Notes: generated by a model from the letters alone, not told the origin. DNA of 64,000 bases from Pseudomonas mandelii (GCF_002251635.1 NZ_NMOJ01000050.1:85097-149096); one strand, 5' to 3'. Counted from the stretch's first letter, positions 45,209 to 54,576 are shown. A program made the numbers and translations.

Positions 45209-45754
45209 AACGTTTTCCAGCCACTATCGCGTGGTCGCTTGTGGGCCATAGTTGTCCGACGTGGGTATTTTTTAAAAAAAAATTAGTTGTTTGAAATCAA
45301 ACCTGAAAGCAGCGGCTGTCGCCGCACAGTGACGATTTTGCCATGCCCAAGGGACAGCCATGCGCCTGTGTTCGACTCAATAAAGGGCAGGAAAGGCAAA
45401 AGCACAAACACCGTCAAAAGCGAAAAACCACACCCATTGCTCAACCTGATCGCCAAAAGCGGGGTCTTCGAGATCGCTGCTTTTTTGTTGTCCTCAAATA
45501 TAAAGATCCGTCGCACAAAAAAAATTTCAAGGGGGCGAAACAAAATATTTTTTCTTCAAGCAAAAAATCGAAGGCGATATAGCCCTTATCAGGCTTTCGG
45601 CTTGGGCACTTCTTAGCCTCAGGAATGCAAAAAGCTGGGCATTTCGTTGGTACCAGCCCGATAAAAATTCTAGTCCCTTTTTTCGTCGCGCAAGTGCCAA
45701 GGGCGTGGTTACGTCGAGGGGGTGGGACGTAATCCCCGCCACTGGCGTCAAGGT

Positions 45755-46174
45755 TTATGGCTTTGATTCGGTGGGTTGCACCAGTGTCTCCTTATCATTG
45801 GAGAGCAACCAGGCGACGAGGGACGCGGGCTGGGAGGTGCTCGGATTGCGCGTTACCCGATGCAACTGACCTGGTTCCTCATACCACGCTTGTCCAGCTT
45901 TGTAGAGCTGCGGCGGCTGGCCGTCGAGCGCCGACTCAACTTCACCGCTCAGTACAGCAACAAACACATGCCCTGGATGTCGATGGGGAGTGGAAGTGGC
46001 ACCGGGCGCGAAGTCGACACGAACGGCAGTGGCCTTCGCAAAAGTCTGTGGAGGCAACACAGCTTGAGCGATCGGAGTAACGATTTCATCTCCCGCGCCA
46101 CCGCCATGAGCCAGGGCAACTGTACTGAACATGCCTACGAACGTTGCACCGATGACCTTCAACAGCAAGTTCAT
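45755..46174 (-). CDS. Secreted cupin-domain protein, second copy
   Basis: This 139-residue protein has a signal peptide (about 1-22, V-A-L-A-H-G-G-G) and a cupin barrel with T-P-H-R-H-P-G-H-V-F (about 61-70), a richer metal-ligand set than its homologue at 30254. It begins 5 bases after the CMD gene, so the two form an operon. Its periplasmic place separates it from the cytoplasmic CMD. Confidence 0.85.
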   Translation of the reverse strand: MNLLLKVIGATFVGMFSTVALAHGGGAGDEIVTPIAQAVLPPQTFAKATAVRVDFAPGATSTPHRHPGHVFVAVLSGEVESALDGQPPQLYKAGQAWYEEPGQLHRVTRNPSTSQPASLVAWLLSNDKETLVQPTESKP

Positions 46175-46179
46175 GATGT

Positions 46180-46620
46180 TTATTCCGGCTGCATTGCGAA
46201 GCCAACGCCAAAGCGATTCCAGGCGTTGATCGTGGCAATCACAAAGGTCAATTCCGCCAGCTCCTGGTCGTTGAAAGCGGCGGCGACTTCTTCGTAGATG
46301 TCATCTGGTGCATGAGTCGTTGCGACCAGCGTCAGCGTCTCGGTCCATAACAGGGCGGCGCGTTCCTGCTGATTGAAAAAAGGTGTTTCCTTCCAGGTAC
46401 TCAAAGCTGCTAGGCGACGTAATGTTTCACCTTGGTTAACGGCATCGGTGGTATGCATATCAACGCAGTAGGCACAGCCGTTGATTTGGGATGCCCGGAT
46501 CCGTACTAACTCCCGCAAAGCGAGAGGAAGCACCGATTCCGAAATGGCTTTTTCCAGCCCCATCATGGCCTTCATCGCCTGTGGAGCAGCTGCGTAATAG
46601 TTAAGGCGTTTTGAAGTCAT
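46180..46620 (-). CDS. AhpD-like alkylhydroperoxidase / CMD-family protein
   Basis: This 146-residue protein has motif N-G-C-A-Y-C-V-D-M-H (CxxCxxxH), of the AhpD-like single-domain type and clearly different from the other CMD proteins here (R-L-N-Y-Y-A-A-A-P, I-N-A-W-N-R-F-G-V). ATG 46620 has GGAGATAAAGAA before it; the ORF start 14 codons upstream is rejected. It is divergent from the LysR gene at 46732, its likely regulator. Confidence 0.9.
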   Translation of the reverse strand: MTSKRLNYYAAAPQAMKAMMGLEKAISESVLPLALRELVRIRASQINGCAYCVDMHTTDAVNQGETLRRLAALSTWKETPFFNQQERAALLWTETLTLVATTHAPDDIYEEVAAAFNDQELAELTFVIATINAWNRFGVGFAMQPE

Positions 46621-46649
46621 TTCTTTATCTCCAGTCAACCGAAGGTTTC

Positions 46650-46672
46650 GGCTCTGAAGCAACTGTATTGGC
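46650..46672. promoter_or_regulatory. LysR-type operator candidate (CMD/LysR gap)
   Basis: GGCTCTGAAGCAACTGTATTGGC lies in the 111-base divergent gap and repeats the site at 19103-19127 with one base fewer. This suggests the LysR protein at 46732 recognises both. Confidence 0.5.
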
Positions 46673-46731
46673 TGAAACTAACGAGATAAACTGGGGCAAA
46701 TCGACTTCATTGTGCGAGAACTCGGATAATC

Positions 46732-47652
46732 ATGGCTTTTGATCGATTGGAGGCGATGCGTGCGTTCTGCCGAATCGTCGAAACAGGAAGCTTTACACGC
46801 GCGGCGCACGCATTGAACGTGGCGAAAACAACCATATCCGGTCAGATACAGGGCCTTGAGTCGCTGTTGTCGGTAAAGCTGTTGCATAGGACCACTCGAA
46901 GGGTAACTCCTACCACAGATGGTGCCGCTTACTATCAGCGTGCCCGCGCCGTGCTCGATGATATCGACGAACTGGAAGTGTCCATTTCGCAGAGTCGTAC
47001 TGAGGCGCGCGGGAGGGTGCGAGTGGAGATGCCTTCTCCAGTCGGGACATGCCTCATCATTCCATCCCTACCTGACTTTTCGAAGTCGCATCCGAATATT
47101 CAACTGGACATCGGCTGTAGCGAACGCGTGGTCGATCTCGTGCAAGAGGGTATTGATTGTGCATTTCGAGGCGGGCCGATCACGGATGACGGACTGGTGT
47201 GCCGGCCGGTGGGGCAGATGCGCTTCTGCTTGTGTGCATCATCCACGTACCTCAGAAACACTCCCCCAATATTGAGACCTGAGGATTTAATGCATCACCG
47301 GTACCTTGGTTTCACATTTCCAGGTTCGGGGAAACAGCTGGCCCCAGTGCTGCGGAACGGGGGTAGAACGTTCGCGATTGATCAACTTCCGACAATGCGT
47401 TTTAACCATGGGGACGCTTACATGACCGCAGGCCTGTCAGGACTTGGAATTATTTCCGTGCCTCTGGCGCAAGCAAACCCGCACCTTCAGTCAGGACAGT
47501 TGGTATCGGTTCTACCTGATTGGATTTTAGGCGGCATGCCCATCAGTCTCGTCTATCCCTACTCGCGGCATTTATCAGCCAGGGTGAGGGTCTTTGCAGA
47601 CTGGGCAGCAGCGCTGATGGCAAACGATCCTCATTGGAAGATAAACACATGA
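46732..47652 (+). CDS. LysR-family regulator
   Basis: This 306-residue LysR protein has an N-terminal HTH (about 3-62: E-A-M-R-A-F-C-R-I-V-E-T-G-S-F-T-R-A-A) and a type-2 periplasmic-binding-like effector domain (about 90-295). It is transcribed away from the CMD-cupin operon. It belongs to the group that controls neighbouring oxidoreductase genes; the effector is unknown. Confidence 0.92.
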   Translation: MAFDRLEAMRAFCRIVETGSFTRAAHALNVAKTTISGQIQGLESLLSVKLLHRTTRRVTPTTDGAAYYQRARAVLDDIDELEVSISQSRTEARGRVRVEMPSPVGTCLIIPSLPDFSKSHPNIQLDIGCSERVVDLVQEGIDCAFRGGPITDDGLVCRPVGQMRFCLCASSTYLRNTPPILRPEDLMHHRYLGFTFPGSGKQLAPVLRNGGRTFAIDQLPTMRFNHGDAYMTAGLSGLGIISVPLAQANPHLQSGQLVSVLPDWILGGMPISLVYPYSRHLSARVRVFADWAAALMANDPHWKINT

Positions 47653-48507
47653 CCGCCCAGTAGTTAGATGCAGCTCTAATCGGGCTCAAGCTTCGAACAG
47701 ATGAACTTGCGCGGTAACTTGCCCCTGACAGGCTTGAGGTATGCACCAGATACAGCGCCGCCGCATCCAGCGATCCAACGTGTTTATTTAGCGGACGACG
47801 AGCCTTATCTATCGATCATTTAGCGCAGAGGCTTGCGAGAGTGAACGGGCGACTTCGCCGTAGTCGTTACACCATAATCCTAAAAGCAAGCTCGCCGAAC
47901 GACCGCTATGGGTCCAGGCTGTATGAAAACACATTTTTATAACGATTCGGCCATGGGGGCATTTTGCGCAGGTTTTGAGGCACCATATGGTCTCTAGGAA
48001 TCCAGCAGCACAATGCAGCTCGCAAACAAAATCAGGAAGAATGAATGCCTTCCCTTCGCGGCCTCGGTAGTATCTGCCAAAGTATTGCGCACCACTCTGC
48101 GAGCCGTCTGCCGTACGTTCACCTAAATCTGTTGCAAGCGCTCAAAGTAACCGGGGAGCCGATCGCGACGGTGGATCTACTGAATGCGCCCCCATACCCG
48201 ACGGAGCTTCGCAGTCATCCCCACCTTCCCACCGCCCTCTCTTCATTACGTGATCGTTTTGAAACCGCTCTTGGCCGGCTCCCACCTGTCGTGAGCGGCA
48301 GAGGCTGGCCGAATTCTGCCGGTGCTGATCGGTAGCTAAGGGTCGACAGCTGCCCGCAATGATAGGCGGCAGATGAAAACGCTGACACTCGCCGGTATCT
48401 GCTGGCCCTTGCCACTTGAGGTCTCACCCCAGCGACGCTTTACAACAGAGTCTGGTCATCCTGATAGAATCGATCAGGTTATAGATAACACCCTTCTGAG
48501 AAATGGC
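47653..48507. other. Intergenic region with a diverged palindromic repeat
   Basis: These 855 bases hold no supported gene; the ORF 48045-48335 lacks coding character. Near 48275-48318 lies a diverged relative of the GGCCGATT palindromic repeats (CACCTGTCGTGAGCGG core). Confidence 0.45.
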
Positions 48508-48840
48508 ATGAATACAGAATTGATGGAAGATGAGATGCGCCGGGCGCTATTCGGTGATCCTGAGCCCTCTGCGCCGGCAATTCACTCAGACGTGCAGGAC
48601 ACAGTCCCGGATGTTGTGATCGTGCAACCGGTGAAGGCAGCGAAGAAAAAGACAGTCTCAAAAGGCTTCACACCTAGGTTGAGAGTCACGCTCCGTGTGG
48701 GAAATGAATTTGAAGGCGAAATGTACGAGATGGTACATGAGGCTGATACGCTGAGCTCCCTAGTTGCAGAACAAGAAGCTATTAAGACAGCCAGAAAAAA
48801 ATTCAGGTTTGTGGAAGTGGTATCGGTCAAGTCGATGTAA
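48508..48840 (+). CDS. Uncharacterised small protein
   Basis: This 110-residue protein starts M-N-T-E-L-M-E-D-E-M-R-R-A-L-F-G-D-P. An acidic N-terminus is followed by a Lys-rich linker (K-A-A-K-K-K-T-V-S-K) and a C-terminal alpha/beta part (L-R-V-T-L-R-V-G-N-E-F-E-G). No family is recognised. The body reads like a real soluble protein; an accessory-element gene is possible. Confidence 0.55.
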   Translation: MNTELMEDEMRRALFGDPEPSAPAIHSDVQDTVPDVVIVQPVKAAKKKTVSKGFTPRLRVTLRVGNEFEGEMYEMVHEADTLSSLVAEQEAIKTARKKFRFVEVVSVKSM

Positions 48841-48888
48841 GGGTTACTTCCCCTTGGCTCACCCGCCTGGGCATTAAACCGCATTCGG

Positions 48889-49140
48889 TTACCGCGGATC
48901 ACCCAACAGGTTCGTGTCGAATGAAGCCTCAAAGATTGGGGGGCGGTAGTCGTATCCCGGACTGGATTTAGCATCATCACTCCATACCGCTCTCAATGTT
49001 AATTGGTCGCCAGCCCAAGCCACATAACTGAGGGTAGTGGACGTATGTAGCTGGGAATCCCGACTCCCCGGTCTTCGTCCTACAAAACAGCTGATCCAGG
49101 TGATGTGTTCGAGTGGCTGCTCAGCCGATTGCTGCCTGTC
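48889..49140 (-). pseudogene. C-terminal fragment of an unrecognised gene
   Basis: An open minus-strand frame without a start reads L-S-Y-V-A-W-A-G-D-Q-L-T-L-R-A-V-W-S-D-D, then D-Y-R-P-P-I-F-E-A-S-F-D-T-N-L-L-G-D-P before TAA at 48889. It has strong protein-like composition. Its 5' end runs into the palindromic repeat at 49124, which appears to have truncated it. Confidence 0.55.
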
Positions 49141-49160
49141 GTGAGGGGCAGCAAACGGCC
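49124..49160. repeat. Palindromic repeat (GCCGATTGCTGCC type)
   Basis: GCCGATTGCTGCC and GGGCAGCAAACGGCC form an imperfect inverted repeat around TGTCGTGA. Related elements lie at 55942-55974, 61731-61768 and 62734-62772. It abuts the MITE-like element at 49157. Confidence 0.65.
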
Positions 49161-49342
49161 GATTCTGTTGAAAAAGTCGGCGTTGGTTTGCGCATCAGAA
49201 AAGTAAGTGTCCGAGATTAAAATCTTTACTTCTGGCAGAGGCTTCCGGGCTCGGATTTCACGTAGCGGCGCGACAAAACGGCGTTTTCACCAGTCAATGA
49301 TCAGGCAATTTGGGCCGGCCGACTTTTTCAACAGAATCGACC
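49157..49342. mobile_element. MITE-like element, copy 1 (186 bp)
   Basis: Terminal inverted repeats GGCCGATTCTGTTGAAAAAG / CTTTTTCAACAGAATCGACC (one mismatch) bound 186 bases with no transposase gene. A same-length, clearly similar copy is at 55971-56156. The internal part shares TAGCGGCGCG and GGCGTTTTCA between copies. It is probably moved in trans by an IS transposase. Confidence 0.75.
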
Positions 49343-49642
49343 CAAAGCTGACGGTCGCAAATGCCAACGAAACACGTGCAAATTCATCCTGCGGACACGT
49401 GAAGGAAAGACTCATAAAAAACTTATGAGGCTCCCATCATCAATGTTTAGATTTAAGTATTAGTGAGAGGCCACCGGCGCCGTGATCACCTGACCACCCA
49501 AGCACACAGCTACTTACCACCTATTTGCATTCGACCGGACCAGTCATTTGTATTGAATTTGGCCAGGTTAGCTGTACTGATCTCAAACTTGCGACGATAG
49601 TTAGTGGTGGAATCGCTGGATAGGCATTATCAACCATTATTG
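49343..49642. other. Intergenic region after MITE copy 1
   Basis: About 300 bases with no supported gene, ending at the NrsF stop. Confidence 0.4.
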
Positions 49643-50284
49643 CTACCAGCGAAGCCATCGCGACCCTAGTAATGCGCCTAACGCAGTCGGAACTAACATA
49701 CCCAGCAAATACCAGGCCCCCCAAAATGGAGCCTCCATTTCAGGGCAATGCAGGCAATAGGCAATCGTAGCCATCGCACTCGCCAATAATCCACCACAGG
49801 CACCTGTCAGTGACAGTCGCGTCGGGGCCATCCCGCGTAGGGCCCAGAAAACAGCAATAAACCCAGGAATCGAAAGCAAGGTGATGTTCATCGCGCATAC
49901 CCGCCAAGTCTTACCCAGAATGATCGCGACGCGCGTATCGGGAACTGCAGTCATGAGGACATAGAGGGTACCGGCCCACACCGCTGCCACCGCTGCACCG
50001 ATCAGGAGGCTTCCGGTGCCCGGAGTTACTCCAGGTCTTGCCAGTCGCGTCACCACGCTCAGAGCGCCGATCATCAGACTCAGCGGGAAGGCGATCTTCG
50101 CCCAGAAGATAGGGGTTGTTGCAACTGTGGCCAGGTCTGGACGGACACCCAATATGATCGTCACCAGCAAGGTGGCAACTACAAGCCCTGCCAGCACCGC
50201 AACACTGAAGCGTTTGGCAAGCGCATGCCGGTCTACCGGGGTGATCCCGGAGGCGAGCATGCCAATAAAATCATCAGTTTTCAT
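49643..50284 (-). CDS. NrsF-family (DUF1109) anti-sigma factor
   Basis: This 213-residue inner-membrane protein has a short cytoplasmic N-terminus (M-K-T-D-D-F-I-G-M-L-A) and six predicted helices, the DUF1109/NrsF pattern. NrsF proteins hold their ECF sigma factor until a metal or redox signal, sensed by Cys residues, releases it; Cys residues are seen near 130, 163, 177 and 180 (C-L-H-C). It overlaps the sigma gene by 4 bases. Confidence 0.88.
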   Translation of the reverse strand: MKTDDFIGMLASGITPVDRHALAKRFSVAVLAGLVVATLLVTIILGVRPDLATVATTPIFWAKIAFPLSLMIGALSVVTRLARPGVTPGTGSLLIGAAVAAVWAGTLYVLMTAVPDTRVAIILGKTWRVCAMNITLLSIPGFIAVFWALRGMAPTRLSLTGACGGLLASAMATIAYCLHCPEMEAPFWGAWYLLGMLVPTALGALLGSRWLRW

Positions 50285-50853
50285 AGTGCACCTCTAATCT
50301 TAAGTGCCAGCGCTTTAAGCCCGCGATGGACGCCGATCTTAACGGCTGACTCCGACAATCCTGTCATTTGCGCAGTTTCTGTGACGGACAATCCCTCAAG
50401 CTTCACGTGCATGATCGGCAGACGCTGGCGCTCAGGTAATTGCTCAAGTAACTTGCCCAGGTCGCGACTGGCCTGCGCCGGTTCAAGGTGAGGCTCGGCA
50501 AACAGTTCCGCCGCATCGTCGAGGGTGTCGTTGAAGACCTCATGGCGCGACCGTCCTCGGAAAAAATCTGTGAGTTTGTAGCGGGTGATGGCAAAAACCC
50601 ACGCCGTCAGGGGTTGATCCGTCTGATACGTATGGCGACCGTTATGCACGGCCAGCAGCACCTCTTGCAGCAAGTCCTCGATTTCACTGGGCTGGCGTTG
50701 CAGCCGGGCGCGCAAAAAGCCGCGTACATGACCACTTAACACCGACAGGAACGAGCGATAAGCCCGCTCGTCGCCCTCAAGGCCTGCGAGGAACAGAGCC
50801 TGAAGCTGCATCTCTCGGCTGCGCAACGCGTCGTTACATGTAGTTCGTTCCAT
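50281..50853 (-). CDS. ECF-type RNA polymerase sigma factor (SigF-like)
   Basis: This 190-residue protein has sigma region 2 (I-E-D-L-L-Q-E-V-L-L-A-V-H, about 57-69, then L-T-A-W-V-F-A-I-T-R-Y-K-L) and region 4 (L-P-E-R-Q-R-L, then L-S-V-T-E-T-A and S-E-S-A-V-K). It is paired with NrsF and divergent from the bufferin operon 260 bases away, its probable target. In relatives copper or gold stress switches this pair. Confidence 0.92.
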   Translation of the reverse strand: MERTTCNDALRSREMQLQALFLAGLEGDERAYRSFLSVLSGHVRGFLRARLQRQPSEIEDLLQEVLLAVHNGRHTYQTDQPLTAWVFAITRYKLTDFFRGRSRHEVFNDTLDDAAELFAEPHLEPAQASRDLGKLLEQLPERQRLPIMHVKLEGLSVTETAQMTGLSESAVKIGVHRGLKALALKIRGAL

Positions 50854-51115
50854 CGTCCGCCCTGGTTACACGAAGAGTAAAAATTTTTTTGTACCTATAC
50901 AACGCCAGCCCTGACGACAGGCAACGGATGATGCTTGCGCTCAAGGACGTAAGGCAACAATCGACCTTGTTTGCGGCTTATGAAAAGTTTTTGAAAAATA
51001 TTTTGTGATGGCTGTAACCGGAAAGGAGAAGCCAGCGAACTACTTATCGGATCGCAAGTACAGAGCATCCTGCACTGATACGACGACCCATCCCCATGAT
51101 CCCGGAGTAACAGCC

Positions 51116-51388
51116 ATGAACAATCTGAAACTTGCCGCCCTCGCCGTTGCCTTTTCTTCCTTCGCCGCTGGCGCCATTGCCGCAGAGACCCCAACCGCAG
51201 CCGGTTCCATGGAAAAATGTTACGGCGTTGCCATGGCTGGTCACAACGATTGCAAAGCCGGCGCCGGCACCACCTGTGCAGGCACTGCCAAAATGGACTA
51301 CCAGCCTAACGCCTGGAAAAACGTTCCAGAGGGTACTTGCACCAGCATCAAGACGCCAAAAGGCACCGGCACCCTCACACCTATGTAA
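51116..51388 (+). CDS. DUF2282 bufferin-type copper-binding peptide precursor (BufA1/GigP-like)
   Basis: This 90-residue secreted peptide has a signal sequence (about 1-22, A-I-A-A-E) and a Cys-containing core: E-K-C-Y-G-V, H-N-D-C-K-A-G, T-T-C-A-G and E-G-T-C, the DUF2282 pattern. Bufferins are ribosomal peptides whose Cys residues are modified by the DUF692/DUF2063 pair and which bind copper. ATG 51116 follows GGAG by 8 bases; an upstream in-frame start is rejected because the signal peptide begins here. Confidence 0.9.
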   Translation: MNNLKLAALAVAFSSFAAGAIAAETPTAAGSMEKCYGVAMAGHNDCKAGAGTTCAGTAKMDYQPNAWKNVPEGTCTSIKTPKGTGTLTPM

Positions 51389-51416
51389 TACCGTCACCAT
51401 GGGGCACACGCCAATC

Positions 51417-52271
51417 ATGAATAAGCCATTCCAGATCGGGGCCGGACTCGGTCTCAAACCGAACCATTATGAGGACGCCCTCGAGTGTACCGTCGAGGGT
51501 CTCTGGTTCGAAGTTCATCCGGAAAACTATATGGTTGGCGGTGGCCCCCGTTTGGCATGGCTGGAAGCCATTGGTGAGCGATACCCACTGTCGTTGCATG
51601 GTGTATCGCTATCACTGGCCGCCGATTGCCCGCCGGACGAAGAGCATTTGAAACGTCTAAAAATGCTCGCGGATCGCGTTCAACCGGCCTTAATCTCCGA
51701 GCATCTGGCGTGGTCAACCTGGCGCGGAAAGTACCATCCTGACCTACTGCCCTTTCCCCGTACCGGAGAAGCCTTGCAGCGCATCGCAGGCAATATTCAA
51801 CGCACACAAGATATCCTCGGACGTCGCATTGCGATCGAAAATCCGACCCACTATTTGCACTTCGATGGACATGACTACAGCGAGCTCGACTTTCTCACCG
51901 AGCTGAGTCGGCGAACGGGCTGCGGTTTGCTGCTGGATGTGAATAACGTGCACATCAGCGCCCATAACCTGGGGTTCGATGCGTCTACCTATCTGGATGC
52001 GTTTCCGGCGAAAGCGATCATGGAGATTCATCTAGCAGGATTCGCCGAAGATCCTGGCAACTCCACGTTACTGATTGATACCCACGATGCCCCTATCGCC
52101 GAGGACGTCTGGTCTTTGTATCGACGTCTGATCGAGAGGATCGGCCTGCGCCCTACACTGATTGAACGTGATGATCATATCCCTGACTTCGACGTTTTAC
52201 TGGCCGAACGCAACCGGGCACAGACCGTGTTGAACCTTGGGCAAAACCAGCGATTGCAGGTGGCGATATGA
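51417..52271 (+). CDS. DUF692 (MbnB/BufB/GigA-like) iron enzyme
   Basis: This 284-residue TIM-barrel protein has the DUF692 metal-site segments L-H-G-V-S-L-S-L, S-E-H-L-A-W, I-E-N-P-T-H, L-L-D-V-N-N-V-H, E-I-H-L-A-G and I-D-T-H-D. With its partner it oxidises Cys residues of the precursor peptide to oxazolone- or thiooxazole-type groups. The start is ambiguous (51417 or 51399); 51417 gives the usual N-terminus. It overlaps the DUF2063 gene by 4 bases. Confidence 0.92.
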   Translation: MNKPFQIGAGLGLKPNHYEDALECTVEGLWFEVHPENYMVGGGPRLAWLEAIGERYPLSLHGVSLSLAADCPPDEEHLKRLKMLADRVQPALISEHLAWSTWRGKYHPDLLPFPRTGEALQRIAGNIQRTQDILGRRIAIENPTHYLHFDGHDYSELDFLTELSRRTGCGLLLDVNNVHISAHNLGFDASTYLDAFPAKAIMEIHLAGFAEDPGNSTLLIDTHDAPIAEDVWSLYRRLIERIGLRPTLIERDDHIPDFDVLLAERNRAQTVLNLGQNQRLQVAI

Positions 52272-53032
52272 AACCATCCCTTGCGAGTTTTCAGGATGCA
52301 TTCGTGGATGCGTTGTATGGCAGCGAATCATCCCTCATGGACTCACTTACCACTCAGCCTGGTTTTACGGTGTATCGCAATACAGTACTCAAGGGTTCGA
52401 CTGATGCGCTGCTCGCCAACTTTCCAACTGTTGAGCGCCTGGTGGGCACTGACTGGCTCAGAAGTGCGGTGGCGATATACGCACGCCTTTCGCCGCCAAC
52501 GGATGCCCGGTTGCTGCACTACGGCACCGACTTCCCCCGCTTTCTCGACGAATTTGAGCCTGCGCGAGAAATGCCTTACTTAGGCGGTGTCGCCCGGCTG
52601 GATTTGCTCTGGACACACGTTCATTGCGCCATTGATGAACCGGGTCTGGAGCTGAGCGACTTGTCGCAGTTTACCGAGACAGAACTTGGCAATCTGTGGC
52701 TGACACCAAGGGCCGCAGCCGGTTGGCTCTGGTTACCTGACTGCCCGGCCTACACGATATGGCGTGTCAATCGCGAACAACTGGAAATGCCAGAGGAACT
52801 CGAATGGCAAGGCGAAGGCGCGCTGCTGACACGTAAAGCCGGTCGCGTGCATTGGCAACCCGCCAGTGCTGCTGATTGTGCCTTTCTCGACGCCTGTACA
52901 GCGCACCTGCCCCTCGATCTCGCGGCAGATAAAGCCATTGAAGCCGAACCAGACCTGAATCTGGAGAATCTCATTATCCGCCTGGTGAGTGCCGATGCAT
53001 TCGTTTCTATGGACTTGGGTCTTTCCTCCTGA
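52268..53032 (+). CDS. DUF2063 (BufC/GigB-like) partner protein
   Basis: This 254-residue protein starts with the DUF2063 pattern [10 protein letters not shown], followed by T-V-Y-R-N-T-V and F-P-T-V-E-R-L-V-G. It forms the recognition partner of the DUF692 enzyme, analogous to MbnC, and is translated from an ATGA overlap. Confidence 0.92.
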   Translation: MKPSLASFQDAFVDALYGSESSLMDSLTTQPGFTVYRNTVLKGSTDALLANFPTVERLVGTDWLRSAVAIYARLSPPTDARLLHYGTDFPRFLDEFEPAREMPYLGGVARLDLLWTHVHCAIDEPGLELSDLSQFTETELGNLWLTPRAAAGWLWLPDCPAYTIWRVNREQLEMPEELEWQGEGALLTRKAGRVHWQPASAADCAFLDACTAHLPLDLAADKAIEAEPDLNLENLIIRLVSADAFVSMDLGLSS

Positions 53033-53067
53033 AAAACCGGTTACTGACATCATTAAAGGAGCACGAC

Positions 53068-53541
53068 ATGGACACTCTCCAAACCCGCTCACCCGCCGCT
53101 GACCACTCCCTGCGCGGACTCTGGAATCTCGTCGCGAACCGGCTGAGCACACTCATCGGCGATTCGTTTTTGGTTCTGGTGGCGCGCATTGCTATTGCCG
53201 CCATTTTCTTCATGTCCGGACGCACCAAAGTCTCGGACTTTATGACAATCACTCCGAGCACATACGAGCTTTTCCGTACGGAGTACGCATTGCCGTTGAT
53301 CTCTCCAGAACTGGCGGCGCACCTCTCGACGTACAGCGAGCATCTGTTTCCTGTGCTTCTGGTGCTGGGTCTGTTTACCCGTCTATCAGCATTGGCATTG
53401 CTGGGCATGACCTTTGTAATCGAAGTGTTTGTGTACCCCGATGCCTGGCCAACTCACCTCTCTTGGGCAGGCCTACTGCTGCTCATAGTCGCGCGCGGGG
53501 CTGGATCACTTTCACTTGATCGGCGGCTGGGCATCCGATGA
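53068..53541 (+). CDS. DoxX family membrane protein (GigT-like)
   Basis: This 157-residue protein has four predicted helices, including [12 protein letters not shown] and [13 protein letters not shown]. DoxX proteins close bufferin/gig operons and may take part in redox steps or quinone contact. AAGGAG is 7 bases upstream. Confidence 0.88.
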   Translation: MDTLQTRSPAADHSLRGLWNLVANRLSTLIGDSFLVLVARIAIAAIFFMSGRTKVSDFMTITPSTYELFRTEYALPLISPELAAHLSTYSEHLFPVLLVLGLFTRLSALALLGMTFVIEVFVYPDAWPTHLSWAGLLLLIVARGAGSLSLDRRLGIR

Positions 53542-53573
53542 AACCTTCACCATTGAGCATGGTTTCAGAAAGC

Positions 53574-53610
53574 AACCTTGTTCATGGTTTTCGGCAACCC
53601 GTGTACCGCT
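53574..53610 (+). repeat. 37-bp direct repeat, first copy
   Basis: An exact 37-base repeat starting AACCTTGTTCATGG is also found at 53711-53747, start to start 137 bases, in the gap after the DoxX gene. No gene lies between. Confidence 0.85.
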
Positions 53611-53710
53611 TTCGCTGTCATTCCAAGAGCACGCCTTTGTACTAGTTAACAATCCTGAGGCTGCTTCATGTGGGCAAGCGCAGGGCGCGCACGCGCATTG
53701 CGTAGGCAAT

Positions 53711-53747
53711 AACCTTGTTCATGGTTTTCGGCAACCCGTGTACCGCT
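53711..53747 (+). repeat. 37-bp direct repeat, second copy
   Basis: Identical to 53574-53610. The pair could come from a tandem duplication or from excision of a small element. Confidence 0.85.
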
Positions 53748-53829
53748 AAACGCTTCGTTCTCCGTGCGCCGCAAATCACGCCATTACAACGCCCGCCTTC
53801 CGTAGGGCTGCAACTTCCAGGTAATTCAC

Positions 53830-54576
53830 ATGCAAAGTAATGCCGTCCGATTTTCCTGTGTAGGCTGCGGTATTTGCTGCAAAGGCAGACTGATACCGTT
53901 GACGTTAGCTGAGGCACAACAGTGGCTGACTCGGGGGGATGAAGTCGCAGTGATTGTCGAAGCCTTCGACGAATCGAACTGGCCTCGTTCATCAGAGGAA
54001 TTCGCCCACGCCAAAGGTCGGTCGGTAAGCGTTCGTTGTGGCGATGCACGGATAAACGTCATCGCCGTATTTGCTGGCAAAGCCCTCGAGCAATGTCCCA
54101 ACCTCAGAGCGGATAATCTGTGCGGTATCTACGACGAGCGCCCGTTGGTTTGTCGAATTTATCCAATGGAAATCAACCCATTTATCCCGTTACGCCAAGA
54201 CAACAAGGTGTGCCCGCCAGAAGCGTGGGAGAGCAACGATATTCTATGTACAGATGGACGAGCCAATCCAGCGCTGGAAGCACTCGTCAATCAATCTCGA
54301 CAAGCAGACAGAGCCGATGCATCAAGCAAAATCGCCATCTGCGCTCAACTGGGCCTGAATGTGGCGAGTTGGAAAGACAACGCGCTGGCCGTTTACTTTC
54401 CACCACGGGGAAAACTGCTCGAAGCGATACACAGCGTTACTGGCACTCCAGAGGACTATCCTGACTTAGAGTGGCAAGTTCGGGTTGATGAACCAGTGCT
54501 GCGCGAGCGATTGGCCGCATCGAAGGTGTCTCTGGCTGCCAACGAGTCCGCTGACTACATCTTTCATGTTTTTTAA
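53830..54576 (+). CDS. YkgJ-family Cys-cluster (zinc/iron-chelating) protein
   Basis: This 248-residue protein begins F-S-C-V-G-C-G-I-C-C-K-G, followed by C-P-N-L, C-G-I-Y and C-R-I-Y-P, the CxxCxxCC ... C ... C pattern of YkgJ-type proteins thought to bind a metal or Fe-S cluster. Longer than the usual 100-150 residues, with an added C-terminal part. Its function is unknown. Confidence 0.85.
   Translation: MQSNAVRFSCVGCGICCKGRLIPLTLAEAQQWLTRGDEVAVIVEAFDESNWPRSSEEFAHAKGRSVSVRCGDARINVIAVFAGKALEQCPNLRADNLCGIYDERPLVCRIYPMEINPFIPLRQDNKVCPPEAWESNDILCTDGRANPALEALVNQSRQADRADASSKIAICAQLGLNVASWKDNALAVYFPPRGKLLEAIHSVTGTPEDYPDLEWQVRVDEPVLRERLAASKVSLAANESADYIFHVF

Noticed and set aside
53007-53408. Minus-strand ORFs opposite the DoxX gene
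   Set aside because: Shadows of a clear membrane protein gene.
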